Position numbers and translations under genes: made by a program | Assembly (NCBI RefSeq): GCF_029360765.1 | Contig: NZ_JARKNA010000002.1 | Location: forward strand, 431,334-495,333 | Direction: 5' to 3' | DNA length: 64,000 nt | Origin: Terrimonas pollutisoli | GTDB taxonomy: Bacteria > Bacteroidota > Bacteroidia > Chitinophagales > Chitinophagaceae | The notes under the pieces: generated by a model | The model's database searches: none | Told to the model about the DNA's origin: nothing | What the model saw: the letters and a program-made list of their open reading frames with translations, nothing else | Shown: positions 17,879-25,576 of the stretch, piece by piece | How the letters are laid out: each line of letters begins with the position of its first letter | Position numbering within the stretch: position 1 is the first letter of the stretch

Positions 17879-19345
17879 ATGTCGGCAGGCTTGTTGTTTT
17901 CATTTGTTATCGGATATTTTATTTTATTGCTCGTCGTAGCCTGGTACACTTCCCGTAATTCAAATAATGAGTCTTTTTTTATTGGCAACAGGAATAGTAA
18001 CTGGATGCTGGTAGCCTTTGGCATGATTGGCACTTCGCTTTCAGGCGTCACATTTGTAAGTGTGCCCGGAGGTGTAGGCAGGGAATCATTTGCCTATTTC
18101 CAAATTGTAATTGGTTATGTGATCGGTTATGTGGCTATTGCTTATGTGTTGTTACCCTTGTATTACAAACTTAATCTCACATCAATTTATAACTATCTGA
18201 GTAAGCGATTAGGTTTTTACTCCTACAAAACAGGAGCTTCGTTTTTTATATTGTCCCGTACATTGGGTGCCACAGCACGTTTGTATTTAGTGGTAAAAAT
18301 TTTGCAGGACGCCATTCTTTCAAGCTTTGGCGTGCCGTTTTGGCTCACTACGCTCATCATTTTGATCATGATCCTGATCTATACGTATGAGGGCGGCGTA
18401 AAAACCATTGTGTTTACCGATACATTACAGACCAGCTTTATGCTTATCGGGCTGATTGTTTGTGTGATTTATATTTTACAGGCAATGGATATGAGTTTTG
18501 GCTCCGCTGTTTCTGCCCTGGGTGAACAAGGATATTCAAAAATATTTTTTACTGATCCGCATAGTAAGCTGTTTTTCTTAAAGCAAATACTCGCTGGGGC
18601 TTTTATTACGATTACCATGACGGGTATGGACCAGGAAATGATGCAGAAAACTATTTCTGTTAAAACACTAAAAGACTCACAAAAAAATATTCTCACCTTA
18701 TCAGGAATAATGGTGGGGGTCATTTTATTATTCCTGTTTCTCGGCGGTTTACTTTATCTATACGGAAGTCAGCAAAATATGACAGCCACTGGTGATGCAT
18801 TGTTTCCTGAGTTGGCATTGCGTCACATGCCGCCTGTTGTTTCAGTTATTTTTATTATCGCTCTTATCTCTGCACTATTTCCTAGTGCCGATGGAGCTAT
18901 CACAGCTTTGACCTCTTCTTTTTGTATCGATATATTGGGAATGCAGCGAAGACAGGACTGGACCGATAAGCAAAAGAAATCGATCAGGCAGCGGGTGCAC
19001 CTGACAGTGGCTTTTATTTTCCTGCTTTTTGTGTTGGTGTTTTACAAAGTAAATAATCCAAGCATGATTGGAGTTATATTAAAAGTCGCTGCTTATACCT
19101 ATGGTCCGTTGCTGGGTCTGTTTACTTTTGGAATCATTACTAAAAGACAGGTGGCTGATAAATGGGTGCCCCTGATTTGTGTTGCATCACCTCTTATCTG
19201 TTTTATATTGGATAAGTTTCAAAAGCAAATTTTTGGATCTTTCGAGCTGGGGCTCGAATTGTTAATCATTAATGGATTATTGACATTTATAGGCTTGCTG
19301 ATGGTTTCCAGGGAGGCGAAAGAACTGTCGTTAGAAGCGCTTTAG
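17879..19345 (+). CDS. Sodium:solute symporter (SSS family)
   Basis: A 488-residue inner-membrane transporter with about 13 hydrophobic helices. Family signs are FFIGNRNSNWMLVAFGMIGTSLSG near residues 30-55 (split helix 1 with the Na+ site region), SKRLGFYSYKTG, YTYEGGVKTIVFTDTLQT and the SADGAITALTSSF segment at about 338. It moves a small organic solute together with Na+; the solute (sugar, amino acid, or other) is not evident. A strong terminator follows at 19385, so it is probably monocistronic. A TAAATTTG box at 17818-17825 may serve as its -7 element. Confidence 0.92.
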   Translation: MSAGLLFSFVIGYFILLLVVAWYTSRNSNNESFFIGNRNSNWMLVAFGMIGTSLSGVTFVSVPGGVGRESFAYFQIVIGYVIGYVAIAYVLLPLYYKLNLTSIYNYLSKRLGFYSYKTGASFFILSRTLGATARLYLVVKILQDAILSSFGVPFWLTTLIILIMILIYTYEGGVKTIVFTDTLQTSFMLIGLIVCVIYILQAMDMSFGSAVSALGEQGYSKIFFTDPHSKLFFLKQILAGAFITITMTGMDQEMMQKTISVKTLKDSQKNILTLSGIMVGVILLFLFLGGLLYLYGSQQNMTATGDALFPELALRHMPPVVSVIFIIALISALFPSADGAITALTSSFCIDILGMQRRQDWTDKQKKSIRQRVHLTVAFIFLLFVLVFYKVNNPSMIGVILKVAAYTYGPLLGLFTFGIITKRQVADKWVPLICVASPLICFILDKFQKQIFGSFELGLELLIINGLLTFIGLLMVSREAKELSLEAL

Positions 19346-19384
19346 ATTATGGCAGTTCAATTTATTTGCCAATAAATTGACTGG

Positions 19385-19417
19385 ATAGGGCTGATAAATA
19401 GTATCAGCCCTATTTTT
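19385..19417 (+). terminator. Rho-independent terminator after the symporter
   Basis: ATAGGGCTGATA (19385-19396) pairs perfectly with TATCAGCCCTAT (19402-19413) around a 5-base loop and is followed by a T-run. Confidence 0.85.
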
Positions 19418-19439
19418 ATGTAGTATGAAAGCTGGCAAG

Positions 19440-19468
19440 TTTGTTTTAAACGAGGAATTTTACCTTTG
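19440..19468 (+). promoter_or_regulatory. Promoter of the O-methyltransferase gene
   Basis: TTTG at 19440-19443, a 17-base spacer and TACCTTTG at 19461-19468 match the Bacteroidota -33/-7 consensus. The TTG start codon follows 14 bases later, implying a very short leader. Confidence 0.65.
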
Positions 19469-19482
19469 CCAAAAAAATTACC

Positions 19483-20121
19483 TTGGATATTATACATCCG
19501 GACATCCAGGCATATGCAGAAAAGTATTCAACCGCCGAAGATGATTTACTAAGAGAGATAAATGAATACACTGCTGCCAATCACCGGGAGCATCATATGC
19601 TTAGCGGCCACTTGCAGGGAAAACTGCTGGAAATGATCAGCCGCATGATCAGGCCCAGGCGAATTTTAGAGATAGGCACTTTTACAGGTTATAGTGCTCT
19701 CTGTCTCGCCAAGGGGCTCGTTGAAGACGGGCAATTACATACCATTGAGCTAAGAGAGCCGGATGCTGCTACAGCTAAGGCTTTTTTCAATCGCTCCCTT
19801 TTTGCTGAAAAGATAATTTTACATACCGGAAATGCGTTAGATATTGTTCCTTTTATGAATGAAATCTGGGATTTAGTATTTATTGACGCTGATAAAGTTT
19901 CATATAAGGAATATTTTAAGATTGTTTTGCCACAGGTGCGGCAAAACGGTTTTATCTTAGCAGATAATATTTTCTTTCATGGCGAAGTGATTGAAAAGGA
20001 AGTAAAAGGCAAAAGTGCCAAAGCCATAAAAGATTTTAATGAATTTATCGCGGAAAGAACGGATATAGACAAGATGATCATAACGCTGCGGGATGGATTG
20101 TACCTGATCCGGAAATTATAG
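19483..20121 (+). CDS. Class I SAM-dependent O-methyltransferase (COMT-like family 3)
   Basis: A 212-residue protein. SAM motif I is RRILEIGTFTGYSALCLA (about residues 64-81), the acidic loop is LHTIELRE, and the metal-binding residues typical of the catechol O-methyltransferase group appear as FIDADK (about 136) and LADNIFF. It would methylate a hydroxyl on a small, probably catechol-like compound using Mg2+ or another divalent ion. The start codon appears to be TTG at 19483; it follows a well-formed promoter and no in-frame ATG occurs before the conserved helices. Glucosaminidase gene follows after 58 bases. Confidence 0.9.
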   Translation: MDIIHPDIQAYAEKYSTAEDDLLREINEYTAANHREHHMLSGHLQGKLLEMISRMIRPRRILEIGTFTGYSALCLAKGLVEDGQLHTIELREPDAATAKAFFNRSLFAEKIILHTGNALDIVPFMNEIWDLVFIDADKVSYKEYFKIVLPQVRQNGFILADNIFFHGEVIEKEVKGKSAKAIKDFNEFIAERTDIDKMIITLRDGLYLIRKL

Positions 20122-20179
20122 ACAGGATTGTAAACCACAAACTATTAGACCCATAAACTAATAAACTTTTTCTTATCCC

Positions 20180-21196
20180 ATGCAAAACATTCGATTTCTC
20201 TTCTCTTTTGTTTTTCTTATGGCTTGCCTGGTCAGCAATGCCCAGAGCCCTGACGTTATCCGCAACTACATAAATACTTATCGAGAAACGGCCATAGCAG
20301 AAATGCAAAGAACGGGTGTGCCTGCGGCTATTAAACTGGCACAGGGAATACACGAGACAACAGCCGGCACCAGTGACCTGGTGCGCCGATCCAATAATCA
20401 TTTCGGAATAAAATGTAAGTCAAACTGGACCGGTGAATCCGTAAAACATACAGACGATGCACCCCATGAATGTTTTCGCAAATATGATGATCCCGCTCAA
20501 TCTTACCGGGACCATTCGGATTTTTTGAGAGGAAGCAGCCGCTATGCCTCTCTGTTTGCATTGGACCCGCAGGATTATGAAGGTTGGGCATATGGACTGA
20601 AAAAAGCAGGCTATGCTACCAATCCCAGGTATCCGCAAATTATTATAAAGTTGATCGAGACATATCAATTGCAGGATTACACCCTGATCGCAATGGGTAA
20701 AATGTCACCCAAAGAAGATATGATCGCACAATCAGACAGCGGAGAAAAGCAGGATGATGGAATTACAACTGTTTCTACTGTTACCCGGCCGGTGAGAAAA
20801 ATGAAGCAGGCTATCGATTATCCCAGTGGAGAATTTAAAATCAACGATACAAAAGTTATTTATGCCCTCGCCGGAACGCCCGTTTTAGCCATTGCTGACC
20901 GCTACAATATTTCATTATCCAAAATATTTGAGTTTAATGATTTGGAAGAGTCTGAGACGATACAGAATGATCAGCTCCTTTATCTTCAGCGAAAAAGAAA
21001 GACAGGAAATAATGAATTTCATATTGTAGCTGAAGGCGAAACCATCCAGGATATTGCCCGTGAAGAAGCCATCCGCATGGAGTCCTTGTTAGAATATAAC
21101 CATCTGAAAAGCCATATGCAGCCGGCTGTAGGCGAGCAATTGTATTTGCGTAAAAAGGCGCCGGCAATGCCCAGGCTGGCCAAAAATGAGATCTAA
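20180..21196 (+). CDS. Secreted N-acetylglucosaminidase (GH73) with C-terminal LysM-like domains
   Basis: A 338-residue exported protein with signal MQNIRFLFSFVFLMACLVSNAQ. Residues about 25-175 are a glucosaminidase domain: AAIKLAQGIHETTAGTS carries the expected catalytic Glu (IHE), followed by NNHFGIKCKSNW, FRKYDDPAQSYRDHSDFL and GWAYGLKKAGYATNPRY. Residues about 220-330 contain two LysM-like repeats (LAIADRYNISLSKIFEFNDL; HIVAEGETIQDIAREEA). It should hydrolyse the GlcNAc-MurNAc bond in peptidoglycan, anchored to the wall by LysM, in the periplasm or at division sites. Confidence 0.92.
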   Translation: MQNIRFLFSFVFLMACLVSNAQSPDVIRNYINTYRETAIAEMQRTGVPAAIKLAQGIHETTAGTSDLVRRSNNHFGIKCKSNWTGESVKHTDDAPHECFRKYDDPAQSYRDHSDFLRGSSRYASLFALDPQDYEGWAYGLKKAGYATNPRYPQIIIKLIETYQLQDYTLIAMGKMSPKEDMIAQSDSGEKQDDGITTVSTVTRPVRKMKQAIDYPSGEFKINDTKVIYALAGTPVLAIADRYNISLSKIFEFNDLEESETIQNDQLLYLQRKRKTGNNEFHIVAEGETIQDIAREEAIRMESLLEYNHLKSHMQPAVGEQLYLRKKAPAMPRLAKNEI

Positions 21197-21315
21197 CTCC
21201 CGCCGGTTTCAATCTGGTTTATAGTGCTGTTTAAAATTTATCTGCAGGTTCTGCATGAACTGTAATAATATTGTTCCAGTTTTGTAAATCATCGAACCAG
21301 AAACCCGCAATAAAT

Positions 21316-21849
21316 ATGTCAGACGTCAAAGTACATGATAAGTCGTTTGTTACTTATCTCTCCGAAGAAACAATCCAGCAAAGGGTGAAAGAAATGGCTG
21401 CTGCGATAAATAAAGATTATGCAGGTAAACGACCCTTTTGCGTTGCGATATTAAACGGATCATTCATGTTTGCTTCTGATCTGTTCAAGCACCTAACGAT
21501 TGATGCAGAGATTTGTTTCATCAAGCTGGCTTCGTACAGGGGCATGAAGTCAAGCGGCAATATTGTTACCTCAATTGGCCTGGATGAGGATCTGTATGAT
21601 AAGGATGTCATCATTGTGGAGGATATAGTTGATACCGGTAAGACACTGCATAATTTTCTTCCCCGTTTGTTACACCAGCAACCCCGTTCTTTAAAGATAG
21701 CTACCTTGTTGCACAAGTCAGAAGCAACGGAATATCCGCTTACATTGGACTATATCGGGTTTGATATTCCCAATAAGTTTGTGGTAGGGTATGGACTCGA
21801 TTATGATGGGCTGGGACGTAACCTCAAAGAGATTTACCAGGTGATTTAA
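21316..21849 (+). CDS. hpt: Hypoxanthine phosphoribosyltransferase
   Basis: A 177-residue cytoplasmic enzyme of purine salvage converting hypoxanthine or guanine plus PRPP to IMP or GMP. It contains the PRPP-binding signature VIIVEDIVDTGKTL (about residues 97-110), the FVVGYGLDYDG motif near the C-terminus that contacts the base, and the N-terminal ILNGSFMFASDL loop. The ATG at 21316 (MSDVKVHDKSF) is chosen over a TTG 15 codons upstream because homologues begin here. Confidence 0.94.
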   Translation: MSDVKVHDKSFVTYLSEETIQQRVKEMAAAINKDYAGKRPFCVAILNGSFMFASDLFKHLTIDAEICFIKLASYRGMKSSGNIVTSIGLDEDLYDKDVIIVEDIVDTGKTLHNFLPRLLHQQPRSLKIATLLHKSEATEYPLTLDYIGFDIPNKFVVGYGLDYDGLGRNLKEIYQVI

Positions 21850-21982
21850 CCTGTCTTTAAAGTTTTATAACAGTCATCAACCAAGCATTACCAATCTTGC
21901 CTGAATCCATCGAATCATGTATCTTGTAACCGGTCGCCAATATCCAAACGGTTTGGGTTGGCAGCTGTAACTGCTATCTACA

Positions 21983-23746
21983 TTGAAGGCCGCTTTCTAT
22001 ATACTACTAAGCCTTGTGATTAGCTTGCCCTGTAAAAGCCAGCAATACTATTTGCGTGGTGAAGTAAAGGATGAGTCAGGCAACAATCTTCAAAATGTTA
22101 CCATTTTACATTTACGTTCGGGTTATATCTATAAAAGCGGATCTGTTGGATCATTCGGAATAACTATCAATCAAAAAATTGATACGTTTAATTTCTCACT
22201 GGATGGATACAGACCCGAGAAGGTAGTGGCGAATGCGGATAATTATCTCACCGTACAACTGAAGCTGGCGCCTGCCAATCGCACCACGGCAAGAACAAAC
22301 AAGCTTTTATCTTTTACAAAAGGCATGGCCAAAGAAGATCAAAGAAAATGGTTTGCAGGAGATGAGACTTATGCCAGCATTGTAGAAAACAAATTTGTGA
22401 ACACCAACCGGTTTCCCAGCACAGGTATATCGCTGAATATTGACAGGGCCTCTTATAGTAACATCCGCAGGTTTATTTCTGGTAATTCGTTTGTTCCCCC
22501 GGATGCGGTGCGCATTGAAGAAATGTTGAATTATTTTAACCTGAATTATACTGCACCCAAGAGAAATGATTTATTTCATATCAAAACTCAATTGACTTCC
22601 TGTCCATGGAATTCTGCCAACCGTTTATTTTATATCGACCTTTCCGCCAGGAAACTAAGCCTGGATAATCTGCCGCCTGCTCAACTTGTTTTCCTGGTAG
22701 ATGTTTCCGGTTCGATGGATATGACCAACAGGCTGCCATTATTAAAATCTGCTTTCAGGTTAGTAGTGAATAATCTCAGGGCTAAAGATTCGGTCGCAAT
22801 TGTAGTGTATGGTGGCATCACGGGCATCATGTTAAACACTACCAGTGGTGCCGAAAAGGAAAAAATTTTACAAGTGATCGATGAGTTAACCCCCGGTGGC
22901 GCTACGCCCGGTGAATCAGGTATCAGCCTTGCTTACAATCTTGCCAAAAGACATTTTATTGTCGGAGGAAACAATAGGGTAATATTGGCTACTGATGGAG
23001 ATTTTAATGTTGGCCTAAAGACGGAAGAGGAGTTGGATGAACTAATATCCCGCAACAGGGAATCGGGCATTTATCTTACCTGTCTCGGTGTTGGCATGGG
23101 CAATTATAAAGATTCCAAAATTCAAACACTGTCCCGAAAGGGGAATGGCAATTTTTCTTACCTGGATAACTTCGCTGAAGCCGAGAAAGTGTTGATGAAA
23201 GAGTTTACCCAAACACTATATTCTGTAGCAGATGACGCTTACATGAATATTGAGTTCAATCCCAACTATGTTAAACAATACAGGCTATTGGGTTTTGACA
23301 ATAAGGTAGGGGCGTTGAATGATACATCTGCTGTAGTGGAAGGCGGTGAAATTGGCTCTGGCTTCTCGATGATGGGGATCTTTGAAATTGAGCCCAATGA
23401 TGCGGATACAGTGGCCATTGAAAAATTCGCCCAGGTCAAACTACACTACAAATTGCCAAACGACACAGCCAATAAAGTTTTCACCTATAACTGTCCATAT
23501 GATTTCATGGACTTTTCCGAATTAGATAAGAGCTACCGTTTTTCGGCAGCCGTGGCAATGTTTGGGTCTTTACTTCGCTCATCATCATTTACTAAAAATG
23601 TTACGTGGAATGATGTTCTGCTATTAGCCACAGCGTCTGCCAATCCCAATGAATTGCTGCAAAAAGAATTTGTTTCCCTGGTGGCGCAGGCAAAGGCTCT
23701 GTATTCAAAGACCAAAAGGAAAAAAAACAAAAACGATTCGGACTAG
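21983..23746 (+). CDS. vWA-domain protein of the YfbK type (vWF_A N-terminal region, vWA, DUF3520)
   Basis: A 587-residue exported protein. A TTG at 21983 begins a signal peptide (MKAAFYILLSLVISLPCKSQ) followed by a short carboxypeptidase-regulatory-like beta domain (LRGEVKDESGNNLQNVTI). The vWF_A region (about 115-215) has FPSTGISLNIDRASYSNIRR, and the vWA domain starts LVFLVDVSGSM (about 240), a complete MIDAS motif, with TDGDFNVG farther on. The C-terminal ~180 residues match the DUF3520 type. Such proteins bind partners through a metal ion; the specific job is unknown. It is convergent with tig, with a shared hairpin between them. Confidence 0.88.
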   Translation: MKAAFYILLSLVISLPCKSQQYYLRGEVKDESGNNLQNVTILHLRSGYIYKSGSVGSFGITINQKIDTFNFSLDGYRPEKVVANADNYLTVQLKLAPANRTTARTNKLLSFTKGMAKEDQRKWFAGDETYASIVENKFVNTNRFPSTGISLNIDRASYSNIRRFISGNSFVPPDAVRIEEMLNYFNLNYTAPKRNDLFHIKTQLTSCPWNSANRLFYIDLSARKLSLDNLPPAQLVFLVDVSGSMDMTNRLPLLKSAFRLVVNNLRAKDSVAIVVYGGITGIMLNTTSGAEKEKILQVIDELTPGGATPGESGISLAYNLAKRHFIVGGNNRVILATDGDFNVGLKTEEELDELISRNRESGIYLTCLGVGMGNYKDSKIQTLSRKGNGNFSYLDNFAEAEKVLMKEFTQTLYSVADDAYMNIEFNPNYVKQYRLLGFDNKVGALNDTSAVVEGGEIGSGFSMMGIFEIEPNDADTVAIEKFAQVKLHYKLPNDTANKVFTYNCPYDFMDFSELDKSYRFSAAVAMFGSLLRSSSFTKNVTWNDVLLLATASANPNELLQKEFVSLVAQAKALYSKTKRKKNKNDSD

Positions 23747-23764
23747 TTATTGGGTCATAGCAGA

Positions 23765-23801
23765 AAAATAAAAAAGGTTGACAGATATCATGTCAACCTT
23801 T
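23765..23801 (-). terminator. Terminator of tig, shared with the convergent vWA gene
   Basis: AAAGGTTGACA (23773-23783) and TGTCAACCTTT (23791-23801) form a perfect 11-bp stem with a 7-base loop. On the minus strand it is followed by a T-rich run, so it fits tig best. Confidence 0.8.
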
Positions 23802-23825
23802 CCATTTTATTTCGACAAAGTTCTA

Positions 23826-25223
23826 TTAATGGTGATGATGCTGATGTTCTTCCACCATCTTTGTAAAATCTTCAGCACTGATTTCTTTATCCGCTGGATT
23901 CACTTTTGTTTCAGCCCATTCAAATATCTTTTGTGTCTGTATGCGGTTGTAAGCATCTTCAACATATTTGCGGTCCTTCATCATTTTTTCGACATAGTCA
24001 TTTACCCAGGGTTGATCCTGTGCGTCTGTTCCCATGCCGCCCATATAGCCAAATAATTGTTGTTTGGCAAATGCACGGATATCTTCGGGATTTACCTGGA
24101 TGCCGTTCTCCTGCACAATTTTGTCAGTGATCAATGTCCATTTCAACTGGTTCAGAAAAGTTGGGAACTCCTTTTCTACTTGCTCATCTGATTTGCCACC
24201 TTGTTCTTCGGCTGAAGGATCACCTTGTGTTTTTACCCATTTTTTTAGAAATCCTTCGGGAAACTGGATCGTTGTATGATCGGTCAATTCATGAAATACC
24301 TGGTCGTGAATTTGATTCTTAGCCTGGTTATCCCAATAAGCCTGTATTTCTTCCTTTATTTTGTTATGAAAGTCCGCTTCAGTTTTTACATCCTGGCTGG
24401 GGTAAAGCTGGTTGAAAAACTCTTCATTCAATTCTTTTTTCTCTAACAGACCAATTTTGGTGATCTGAATTTTGAAATGTCTTTGCGCTGCAGTCGGATC
24501 ATTTTTATCAAGACCCAAATCGCTCAGAATAAACTCGAGTTCTTTTTCGTCAAATGCTTTGTCTAATTGCACAATGATGTAGTCATTGGTTACTTTCCCG
24601 ATCAGGTTGTTCCTAAAGTCCGGTTTAAAATATTTTACCAACAGGGAATTGTCTTTTGTAATACCGTTTTCAATAGCATTACCATTTTCATCTGCTTCAG
24701 TAAAAATAATATTCAGAACGTTGTCTTCAACTTCTACTGTATCCTGGTCCTTCATGTTACCATAGCGGTTTTGAAGGCGTGCAATTTCATTGTTGATCAT
24801 TTCATCGGTTACCTTAACAACATATCTTGTTGTTTTGGCAGTGCCCAAATCGGCCAGGTGAAATTCGGGTTTCATCCCGATTTCAAAATGGAAAGTATAA
24901 TCAGCAGGATTGTTTACATCCAATTGACGAACATCAGTTTCCAAAGGCAACGGCTGAGCAAAAATGTCCAGTTTGTCATTTTGCAAATAGCCGATTAGTT
25001 CACGGTCAACAGAGCGGAGTACTTCATCGGTAAAAAGGGAAGGTCCGTACATTTTTTTGATGAGGCCAGCAGGAACCATTCCTTTACGAAAGCCTGGAAT
25101 ATTTGCTTTTTTGCTGTATTCTTTTAGTGCTTTTTCAAAAGAAGGCAGGTAATCTGTTTTTTCGAGCTTCACGGTCAGCTTTTCATGCAGTAAGCCGATA
25201 TTTTCTTTTGTAACTGTTGCCAT
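23826..25223 (-). CDS. tig: Trigger factor, ribosome-associated chaperone
   Basis: A 465-residue protein. The N-terminal ribosome-docking domain has the signature PGFRKGMVPAGLIKKMYG (about residues 42-59; consensus GFRxGxxP). The middle region corresponds to the PPIase-type domain (about 155-245; VEVEDNVLNIIFTEADENG), which in Bacteroidota often lacks the catalytic signature, and the C-terminal arms (about 250-440) form the chaperone cradle. It binds nascent chains at the ribosome exit. The natural C-terminus is unusual: it ends VEEHQHHHH, five His among the last six residues. The start codon directly follows an AAAC/TTT repeat array. Confidence 0.93.
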   Translation of the reverse strand: MATVTKENIGLLHEKLTVKLEKTDYLPSFEKALKEYSKKANIPGFRKGMVPAGLIKKMYGPSLFTDEVLRSVDRELIGYLQNDKLDIFAQPLPLETDVRQLDVNNPADYTFHFEIGMKPEFHLADLGTAKTTRYVVKVTDEMINNEIARLQNRYGNMKDQDTVEVEDNVLNIIFTEADENGNAIENGITKDNSLLVKYFKPDFRNNLIGKVTNDYIIVQLDKAFDEKELEFILSDLGLDKNDPTAAQRHFKIQITKIGLLEKKELNEEFFNQLYPSQDVKTEADFHNKIKEEIQAYWDNQAKNQIHDQVFHELTDHTTIQFPEGFLKKWVKTQGDPSAEEQGGKSDEQVEKEFPTFLNQLKWTLITDKIVQENGIQVNPEDIRAFAKQQLFGYMGGMGTDAQDQPWVNDYVEKMMKDRKYVEDAYNRIQTQKIFEWAETKVNPADKEISAEDFTKMVEEHQHHHH

Positions 25224-25224
25224 A

Positions 25225-25263
25225 TAAAGAGTTTAAAAAGTTTAAAAGTTTAAGGGTTTAAGG
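25225..25263. repeat. TTTAAAC-type array immediately upstream of tig
   Basis: Read on the minus strand, four near-identical units (CCTTAAAC, CCTTAAAC, TTTTAAAC, TTTTTAAAC) run up to six bases before the tig ATG. A reverse-complementary array lies at 25312-25350, so the two could pair across about 50 bases. Confidence 0.6.
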
Positions 25264-25311
25264 TTCATCCCGTTCAGCGATTCTGATAGGAAAGGAAAAG
25301 TGCTGTGGCCA

Positions 25312-25350
25312 GAACTTTTAAACTTTGAACTTTAAACTCTTAAACTTTTC
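25312..25350. repeat. TTTAAAC-type array adjoining the 3' end of tRNA-Leu
   Basis: Words AACTTTTAAAC, AACTTTAAAC and TCTTAAAC in succession. It begins two bases after the discriminator position of the tRNA (minus strand) and is similar to the arrays at 25225-25263 and 49024-49056. Confidence 0.55.
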
Positions 25351-25352
25351 GG

Positions 25353-25434
25353 TGCGGGTGGAGGGACTCGAACCCCCATGCCTTGCGGCGCCAGATCCTA
25401 AGTCTGGTATGTCTACCAATTTCACCACACCCGC
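25353..25434 (-). tRNA. tRNA-Leu (anticodon UAG)
   Basis: On the minus strand the acceptor arms GCGGGTG (25428-25434) and CACCCGC (25354-25360) pair fully. The D-arm (GTGAAATTGGTAGAC), anticodon stem CCAGA/TCTGG with loop CTTAGGA giving UAG, a long variable arm (CGCCGCAAGGCAT, class II) and the T-arm GGGGGTTCGAGTCCCTC are all present. UAG decodes CUN leucine codons. The discriminator is A and the genome continues CCG, so CCA is not fully encoded. It has its own promoter just upstream. Confidence 0.97.
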
Positions 25435-25445
25435 ATTTTGGGGTG

Positions 25446-25473
25446 CAAATGTAGGGCATTTATTTTCACCAAA
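25446..25473 (-). promoter_or_regulatory. Promoter of tRNA-Leu
   Basis: On the minus strand TTTG (25470-25473), a 16-base spacer and TACATTTG (25446-25453), a perfect Bacteroidota -7 box. Transcription would start only a few bases before the mature tRNA 5' end at 25434. Confidence 0.65.
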
Positions 25474-25576
25474 TAAAGAATTGTCAGACTATTATGAGTT
25501 GATTTATAATTTTCTGCAACCGCCTTTTATCTTACTGCCTGTAATTCAGTAAATTCGTTTCGAAAGTTATAGTGTA

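Noticed and set aside
24567..24998. 143-codon plus-strand frame inside tig
   Set aside because: Antisense shadow of the conserved chaperone gene.
25225..25350. CRISPR array
   Set aside because: Repeat units are 7-10 bases, imperfect and without spacers; no cas genes in the window.
25325..25552. 75-codon plus-strand frame reading VRVEGLEPPCLAAPD
   Set aside because: It is the well-known false translation of the antisense strand of tRNA-Leu.
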